Below are positions 57,870 to 64,000 of a stretch of 64,000 bases of DNA, piece by piece. The DNA is taken from positions 12,549,980 through 12,613,979 of the forward strand of contig NC_051450.1 of NCBI RefSeq assembly GCF_001649575.2, in the 5' to 3' direction. Made by a program: the position numbers and the translations under genes. The DNA is from Kryptolebias marmoratus (lineage: Eukaryota > Chordata > Actinopteri > Cyprinodontiformes > Rivulidae). The notes under the pieces are model-generated. The model made no database searches. It was given only the letters and a program-made list of their open reading frames with translations, and was not told where the DNA came from. Positions within the stretch are counted from its first letter, which is position 1, and the number at the start of each line of letters is the position of its first letter.

Positions 57870-58837
57870 TGAGTCACTTATAATTTGAAAAAAAAAGAAC
57901 TGAACACCAGTCATTTAAAGCCATATCTGAAGAGCTGCGATTCAGATTTACTGTTGTTATTTTTTGATTCATGCTGGTGTGTCAGTACTCCTCAGCAGGT
58001 CGTGTCTGATTGTTACCTTTATGTCGCAGCAACAGTTGAATGAAGAACATTTTTGTGAAACTCTAAAAAAAATTATAAAAGAAAGTTAGTCAGTGCAAGA
58101 TTTTTGTAGAAAACCTAGTTTTAACACGGTAAATTTAGCATACGATGAAGGCTATAACCTCAAAGGCAAGTAAAACAATAAACTCTTGTTTAAAAGTAGA
58201 CAAGCTATAAAGAAGAACTAGCTTGATGTGTGTTGATTTGAAATAATTACGTTATTTAAAAGTTACTGTAGAATGGTCTCCAAAATCAACAATATGTAAC
58301 AGTCAGCTGTGAACCTTGAGCAGCAGTGTTTAAATGGAGGATTTTCTGTCTTATTTATTGATGACTTTGTATAACTTTCCTTCAACTTGTCACTCCACGT
58401 TTTTATAGTTTAAAGCAAAGTTATATATTCTTTGTGAACCTAATGTGCTGCACTAATAGGAGAGTGTCCATAGATGGCAGAAAAGTTGTAATTCATGCAG
58501 CTTTATTTTATTCCCTGACCTAAACTTATAAAAATGGCTATATCAGCATTCGTTGTAAAAACTCATTTTCTAAAGAGAAATTGCAGATACATAACGGATT
58601 ACAAAACTAAAGGGAAAATGCAAAGTTTATTAATACTTAAGTTTCGATTTTGTGGCATCAACAAGCATAATTTTAATGACGTGACTGCCATGATTAGGTT
58701 ATTGTGAGTGATGTTTTGTGTATTTTCAGCTCTTTGATAAGTAGTGAACGCACTTGTTGGTGATTTTATATGGTAGCTATTTATTTTTTTTCCATTTATT
58801 TATGACAGCTTTACAGAATCATAAATAAATGTCCGTT
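57870..58837. other. AT-rich non-coding stretch
   Basis: Nothing recognised. Confidence 0.35.
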
Positions 58838-59232
58838 GCGACCGAGCTGAATCAATGTACCGGCTCTTTTAATTGCATTCAGTTCTTTTTCTACTTCTTT
58901 GCTTTTTTGATTCAGTGTTAGCATTAACAGCACCTAGCTTAGCCACGGCTAAGTGTGTGTGTCACGTTAAAAACGAGATTTTTAATAAATATGAGGTAAA
59001 TTTGTTATGTTTTTGAAAAACATGAACTTTTTTTATGATTACTCTGGACAGTACTAGTATCACACATACGCATGTATTCTCAAATACTAATTAAATACCA
59101 ATACTTGACCTAATTATAAACGCTAAAAGTAGCAGCTGCTGAGTGAGGGGCAGTTAGGGAGCCGGAAGAGCTGCCTGTTGTTGGTGAACTGAGCCGAAAG
59201 AGCCGGATCCCGGAAAAAGAATAGGAATTTCC
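58838..59232. mobile_element. Possible hAT-like non-autonomous element
   Basis: The left part reads ACCGGCTCTTTTAATTGC then ATTCAGTTC. The right part, on the complement, reads ATCCGGCTCTTTCGGCTCAG then TTCACC. These CCGGCTCTTT ends in opposite orientation resemble the ends of teleost hAT MITEs. Decayed; target duplication not clear. Confidence 0.4.
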
Positions 59233-59249
59233 ACCACCGCTACCGAACT

Positions 59250-59550
59250 GTTCTGAGGTCGGCTTTCATAGCAACCATCCATTCAAACGCGGGAAGGAAC
59301 CTTACAGACTACTGATCCCGGGTCAGGCCTCTAGATAATTCCGCTTCCATTCAAACCAATCAGCTGATAGCCGCATGACAGGCAGGCCTCGCAGTTGCTC
59401 AGTAGAGCGCCTTTTGGTAACAGGAACATGGCAGCGTCCTGAGTCTTGTTGGTGGGGGGGATACGGCGGAACTGAAGCACTGGCTGAACTCAGTGAACGC
59501 TGGGGGGGCTGAGGGACGGCTACAATTAACACCTACAAGCGAATTAACAG
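59250..59550 (+). promoter_or_regulatory. Promoter and non-coding first exon of dnajc13
   Basis: CpG-rich DNA without TATA box, with G-rich runs, ending at a donor AACAG|GTAAATG (59550/59551). The next exon with a good acceptor on this strand is the dnajc13 coding exon at 61916, so this is the likely untranslated first exon. Its 5' limit cannot be placed. Confidence 0.6.
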
Positions 59551-61915
59551 GTAAATGCATCGGTAGCGCGTGCCACTTTTCTTCTTGTTCTTCGCGTTTT
59601 TGCCCAATTTAACCCCGGCGCTGAGACCTATTTGATGTGCTAGTTAGCCGCTAATTTGTGGCTAACCCAATATTGGCCTGTCACAACCCCTTTAAAAACG
59701 CATCTAACAAACAAACACTGATAACAGAGGCATTTGGAGTATTGTTCTTAGTCTAGTTAGGTGGCGCATTTGTGTCGACACCGCGAAAGAGAGCAGCTGT
59801 GTTTGTTTTTAGCCTGACAGTGAACCGCGGAGGCCTGCAGCAATGAAACAGAACTGGGCTAGCTTCTTTATTGCCAGGTAACGTTAATGCTGTTTGGCGT
59901 GGATTTACTTGACAGCCTGATGGGGCCGGTGCACGGACACAAACGGGCTTAAGAATCACAACCAGGCCCTTGAACGCGTCTTTTTTGTCGCTTCGCAATT
60001 TGCTTTTTTTTTTTTTTTTTTTTTTTTTTTTGTGAATGGCGCTTTGCTAGCATGAAATCTTGACTGATGAAGTGGGCTAAGTTCCTGGTCTTCAAGTTAA
60101 CGTGTTAGAGGGCTGATTGCTTCATATAACTGTCAAACACAAGGGAGAGGTTCCTGTATGTTTTTGGATTATAAATAATGAATATATGCATTCATGTTTT
60201 ACTTTGTCTTGCCTCTTTGAATTGAGAAATACCAATATTTGTTTGATTCTGACAGTCCAAATCCACTCATCCAGGTGTGTTGTTTTTTGTGGACCAGTGG
60301 TTTTGGTTAGTTTAAGTTGGGAGTTCAGTTATCATAGGTTTAAATGGGATTTTACTGGACAGATTAAAAAAAAAAGTCAGGGCCATATAATGTTGAAGTA
60401 GCACATGACAGTTTGACCATTGCCCTCACACTGATGCTGAGGTAGTTTTCCAATTATCCTTTGGTGATCCAACCATTTTCTACACAGCTGGGAGAATACA
60501 AACCTGAGAAGGGTTTCAGACAAAATTCAGTTCAGGAAGTTTGACGCTTTAATCCCCGTTTTAGGTGTTTCATACAGTCCAGTTTGCAGGACATGCATCA
60601 GAACTATGTGATCTGAGTCGCTGCTTTTGTCTGTTGTTCAGGAATTGTTGTTTTTTCTTTTCTTTTTATAGAAAACCGTCAAGGAAAGCTCAAGTGATTT
60701 GCAGTTTACTTTGTATCCAGGGAAGGAAAAACTGGGAAGGGCAATCACATGACCCAGTCTTGGCATCTGTTTTGACCTTTTTGTTACACTCATCGCGGTA
60801 ATGTCATTAAAACAAAAAAAAGAAAAGAAAGTGCTCAACTGCTGTCACATTGAGCAAACTGTGGGGTGTTGATTATTGTGCACGCTGTGACCCCTCTGCT
60901 TTACACCTAAGCATGCATGCAGTTCCGTGAATCAATATTCAAACAAGATTCTGGATAATTGCTCCTATCAGAAGCTCTTGAAATGCCTGACACTTGTCTC
61001 TTTAGGGAATGAAAAAGTGTGGAGGGGGAAATATGGGCATATCGCTGTTTGCTGCCTCATTTGCACACTAGAACTGGACAGGAAGGAAAACTGGAGTTGG
61101 ATTTTTCCAGGATCCTGGCTGAGTGCTGACACAGGTTCCCCTTGTCACAGTTCAGCTGCCAGGACACAAATTACTGCATGTAGAAGAGGATAGGCAGTTT
61201 TGTTTTTCTCCTTTTGCTTTACTAACATCGGATTTCCTTAAAGGCTTAATTTTTGGCCACAATTTTCACAATTTAACCGCTAAATTGTAATCTTGCGTTG
61301 TGTTGCGTCTCACTTAAAGTTGACACCTAGACTAACATCTTCTTACCAAACGCTGATCATACTGCTGGCTCTCTTATCACTGACTTCTTAGCTTTATCTA
61401 GTTCACTGTTGTGCTGTTTTGTATTTGATTGTCTTCAGTAAATTGTATCACAGTAGTGCACCGGTACGACTCGTCGAAGAAGCATCTGCAAGCATCCACT
61501 CCAGAAGGAAAAAGCGAGGTCAGAAAAAAGGCACAGCAGTGACAAACTGCAAGTCGTTCTGCTGTCTGAACTGATGCTACAGCTTGTGTCTGTGGAATCG
61601 GCGAGCTGTGGAGTGATGTCCTCCTCTCTGCTGCTGGATAATAGCTGTTTACGGTGTCACGTAGCTGGGGGATCGGTGGGAAACACTTTCTCTGGGCTGG
61701 AACGTTTTGAATGACTGTTTCTCCACCGTATGTTGGAACATATATGGTCAAATAAAAAGATCTGCTCGTAAAAATCTGGTTGACTTCTTTTGGTGTAACA
61801 AATAAAAATAAAATAAAAAAGACCCACCCTTAATGAAGTCTTTACCTAAAATCTGTAATGTTCTGTTCTCTATGTTAAACTCCTTTTTAATTATAAGTCT
61901 GACTCTGTGTTTTAG
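59551..61915 (+). other. First intron of dnajc13
   Basis: 2.4 kb with a T run at 60004-60031. Open frames in it lack support. It ends with TCTGTGTTTTAG, a good acceptor. Confidence 0.6.
60004..60031. repeat. Poly-T tract, 28 nt
   Basis: Uninterrupted T run inside the dnajc13 intron. Confidence 0.9.
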
Positions 61916-61928
61916 GTCTTGGGAAAAG

Positions 61929-61996
61929 ATGAGTCTAATCAAAGACAACAAAGACGTGGCCTGTTTCTACACCACCAAGCACTCCTGGAGGGGAAA
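61929..61996 (+). CDS. dnajc13: DnaJ homolog subfamily C member 13, first coding exon (partial gene)
   Basis: The exon spans 61916-61996. ATG at 61929 starts [20 protein letters not shown], followed by RGK, with the donor inside the Lys codon (GGAAA|GTAAGA, phase 2). Human DNAJC13 starts almost identically (the run [13 protein letters not shown] is the same, with conservative changes before it), and no other family I know has this start. DNAJC13 (RME-8) is an endosomal protein of about 2240 aa. It has an N-terminal lipid-binding part, IWN repeats and a central J domain, and works with Hsc70, SNX1 and the WASH complex in retromer-dependent sorting. Only 22 full codons are in the window; the next exon (expected to begin within K-Y-K-R) is not found before 64000. 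Confidence 0.9.
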
Positions 61997-64000
61997 GTAA
62001 GACCCCAACTTTTTATTATTTTTATTATTATTATTATCATTGAACTCCACAAGTGAACTGTCAAAGTTTGTAGAGTTTATACTTTTGTTTGTTTGTTTTA
62101 CACCTTCTAAATCTCATTTTGCTCTATAAAAATGAACCACGACTCCTTACTTACTTATCTGGCTGAGGAGATTTGGGGAAAATCCTGAAAGCACTGACTC
62201 AGTGCTTCCATTGTGTTCCCGTCTTTATCGCAGCTGAGGATAAGAGGTCCTCAAACTGCTGTCTGCGGTTATGTGTCGCTGCACTTTTTAGTGAAATGAG
62301 ACTCAAAGGACAGAGGGCAGAACCTGCTCCTTTGAAAAGGGACATCTATGTATTGATCGCCGTTTGTTGCCCAGAAAATAAGTAATACATGTTCGCTTTA
62401 CAGATATAGCTCCTATTTATTGCTTGTTGAATTCTAGTAAAATTACTCATTGTTTACATTAGTGTTAGTCAATGAAAAATAAATTGTATATACTATATTT
62501 CTTCTTAATTAAGATAACTGACTGTGTTCTGCTTTCACAAGCTGCCCAGTGTGATACAACACCATGTTATGCTGTCTGAATTACATCAATGGACAGAATA
62601 TAAACCAAACTATGTGCTGTGGATACTTTGAAGGCCCTTGATGCTAATTGGACAAACAGGCTTCAGTTTGATCAGCGAGCCAGTCGGGTCAGATTACCAA
62701 TACCTGCTTTCTAAATGTCTTTGCCCCATTAAAGTCTCCCGTTGACTGGAGTAACTTAAGCAGGGCTGCAGCGCATTAGCGATCATCACTGATTCATCCC
62801 GCTAATGCTTCCTGCCATGTTGGGCGGCGTTGACGTCTGAAGTATGTCCGAGCAGCGCAGTTTAAGGCCCTCGTGGTGGTTGGTTTGAATCGGATGACAC
62901 GACCATATGACCGTCCACCAGATGGATGGAGGCAACGAAGCACGCGGCTTGGTTGAACTGGTGTTTCTGCTGACAGTCGAAGAGGTTTCAGTGATGGAGG
63001 TTAAATGAAAAGATACGAAGTTGAGAGGAAGCGCAGAAGAAGACGAGTACGTGGGCAAGCACGGACAAGCCAGAGAGAAATGAAAATGAAACTTTGGTGC
63101 TTGTGGAGTGTAGTTTTCATGTTCAGCAGAGATGTGCAGCTACAGTCACTGCCATTAGTGTGTAAATGCTGGCAGCGCTGACAGAGGTTGGGTGGAGCAG
63201 ACGTACAGTGGATGAATAGGTCAAACACAATGCAGTGGATCTGTCAATAGAAAAATAAATAATTGAGATATTTCCTTTTCATCTCACTTCATTACACCCT
63301 TACGTTTTTCAGGCTGCACCTGTGTGTCAGAGTCTAAAACAGACCGTAAATATTGAAATAAGATTTTAGCCATTTTACTGCAAACACTGTAGTTGCTAAA
63401 AAAGCTTCAACTTCTGGTTTTAGGATTTACAGAAATGGTGTGTATTTAAGCTGATTTTGAGACAAGAATTATGTTCCTTCGTAGTTTTTCTTTTTTGTTT
63501 TTTTTTTAGTTTGTAAATGCCTGAAATAAATGTTAGAGTTGTTTTGGTGTCATAATCACATTTGTGCACATTTCTAGATATTTGAAAGATCCTATTACAA
63601 CCTCTGTGGTCATGATCAGGGTTTTTTCTTTTAGGTCTTATGGGTGTTATAGAGAATATTCGGCCTTTCCCATCGACTTTAGCACTCCTTTGAAAGTCTT
63701 CATACCTCTGTGTTACTGACACGACAAATTGAATCAATAAATTATCAGGAAAATATAGAAGATATGCTTTATCTGTTGCTGCCACCTGGGGTAAAATGGT
63801 CTTTGTGCAGTTTTAGTCTTTTCTTTGGTTCTCTGTTTTATCTCTTATTACGCTGTTATGATGTTTAGCTTGTCTAACCTAATCTTGTGTTGCACTCATG
63901 CAGCTCAGAGTGAGAAATGGGGAATAAATTTCTGAAAAAAGGAGATGGTTAGGAGGATTCCAGTATAGGAAGTTGCCCAATATGATACATTATGAAATCT
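61997..64000 (+). other. Second intron of dnajc13, runs off the edge
   Basis: No further dnajc13 exon is visible up to the window end. 62780-63200 is a CpG-bearing, high-complexity segment with overlapping frames on the minus strand (75-90 aa) that I do not recognise; it may be an old repeat. The remainder is AT-rich. Confidence 0.45.

Noticed and set aside
62786..63228. Minus-strand frames of 75-90 aa inside the dnajc13 intron
   Set aside because: Not recognised, overlapping, without splice support.
1..64000. CRISPR arrays, operons, rRNA genes, integrated virus genes
   Set aside because: No regularly spaced short repeats, no operon layout, no rRNA-like sequence and no recognisable viral proteins.

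Overview
The window is nuclear DNA from a ray-finned fish, most likely a spiny-rayed (percomorph-type) teleost. The evidence is split vertebrate genes with GT-AG introns, long non-coding stretches, many CA/GT, TTC and AT microsatellites, a tRNA-derived SINE, an L2-like LINE tail, several small inverted-repeat elements and a broken piggyBac transposase. There are assembly gaps (78 N at 32755-32832 and one N at 17913). Nothing bacterial or viral is visible. The species cannot be named from the sequence alone.

Layout. From 1 to about 39 kb lies a gene-poor region. It holds one convincing coding exon of an unidentified minus-strand gene (2888-3061: polypyrimidine acceptor, strong Kozak ATG, 44 codons, GT donor). 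A possible non-coding first exon and promoter of the same gene sits near 21.2-21.65 kb. Several high-complexity, homeodomain-core-rich stretches between about 9.6 and 28.6 kb look like enhancers. Repeats fill much of the rest, and a small relic of the ccr9 3' coding end lies at 34.6 kb.

From 39.4 to 41.5 kb is ccr9, the CCL25 chemokine receptor (minus strand, one non-coding and two coding exons, 365 aa, TATA box). From 41.5 to 49 kb are mainly copies of an internally repeated dispersed family, a SINE and a MITE. From 49.1 to 54.6 kb is lztfl1 (minus strand, ten exons, 298 aa), which encodes a BBSome regulator. It is reconstructed exon by exon, and its last intron appears to use a GC donor. 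Its promoter carries an RFX X-box-like motif. A dead piggyBac-type element (54900-56814) lies just upstream. A strong CTCF-type motif at 57267 separates it from the plus-strand gene dnajc13, whose 5' exons (about 59.3-59.55 kb, and coding exon 61916-61996) close the window; the rest of dnajc13 runs off the right edge.

How the parts fit. CCR9 and LZTFL1 are also neighbours in human 3p21.31, so this is a retained block. dnajc13, on 3q22 in human, is here next to lztfl1. The three proteins do not form one pathway: Ccr9 is a lymphocyte homing receptor, Lztfl1 controls ciliary BBSome traffic, and Dnajc13 is an endosomal J-protein. I found no wholly new system. The most unusual items are the GC-AG intron of lztfl1, the 27-bp exact relic of ccr9 in its own 3' flank, the 18-bp palindromes inside the piggyBac element, and the unidentified gene with a possible 18-kb enhancer-like first intron.
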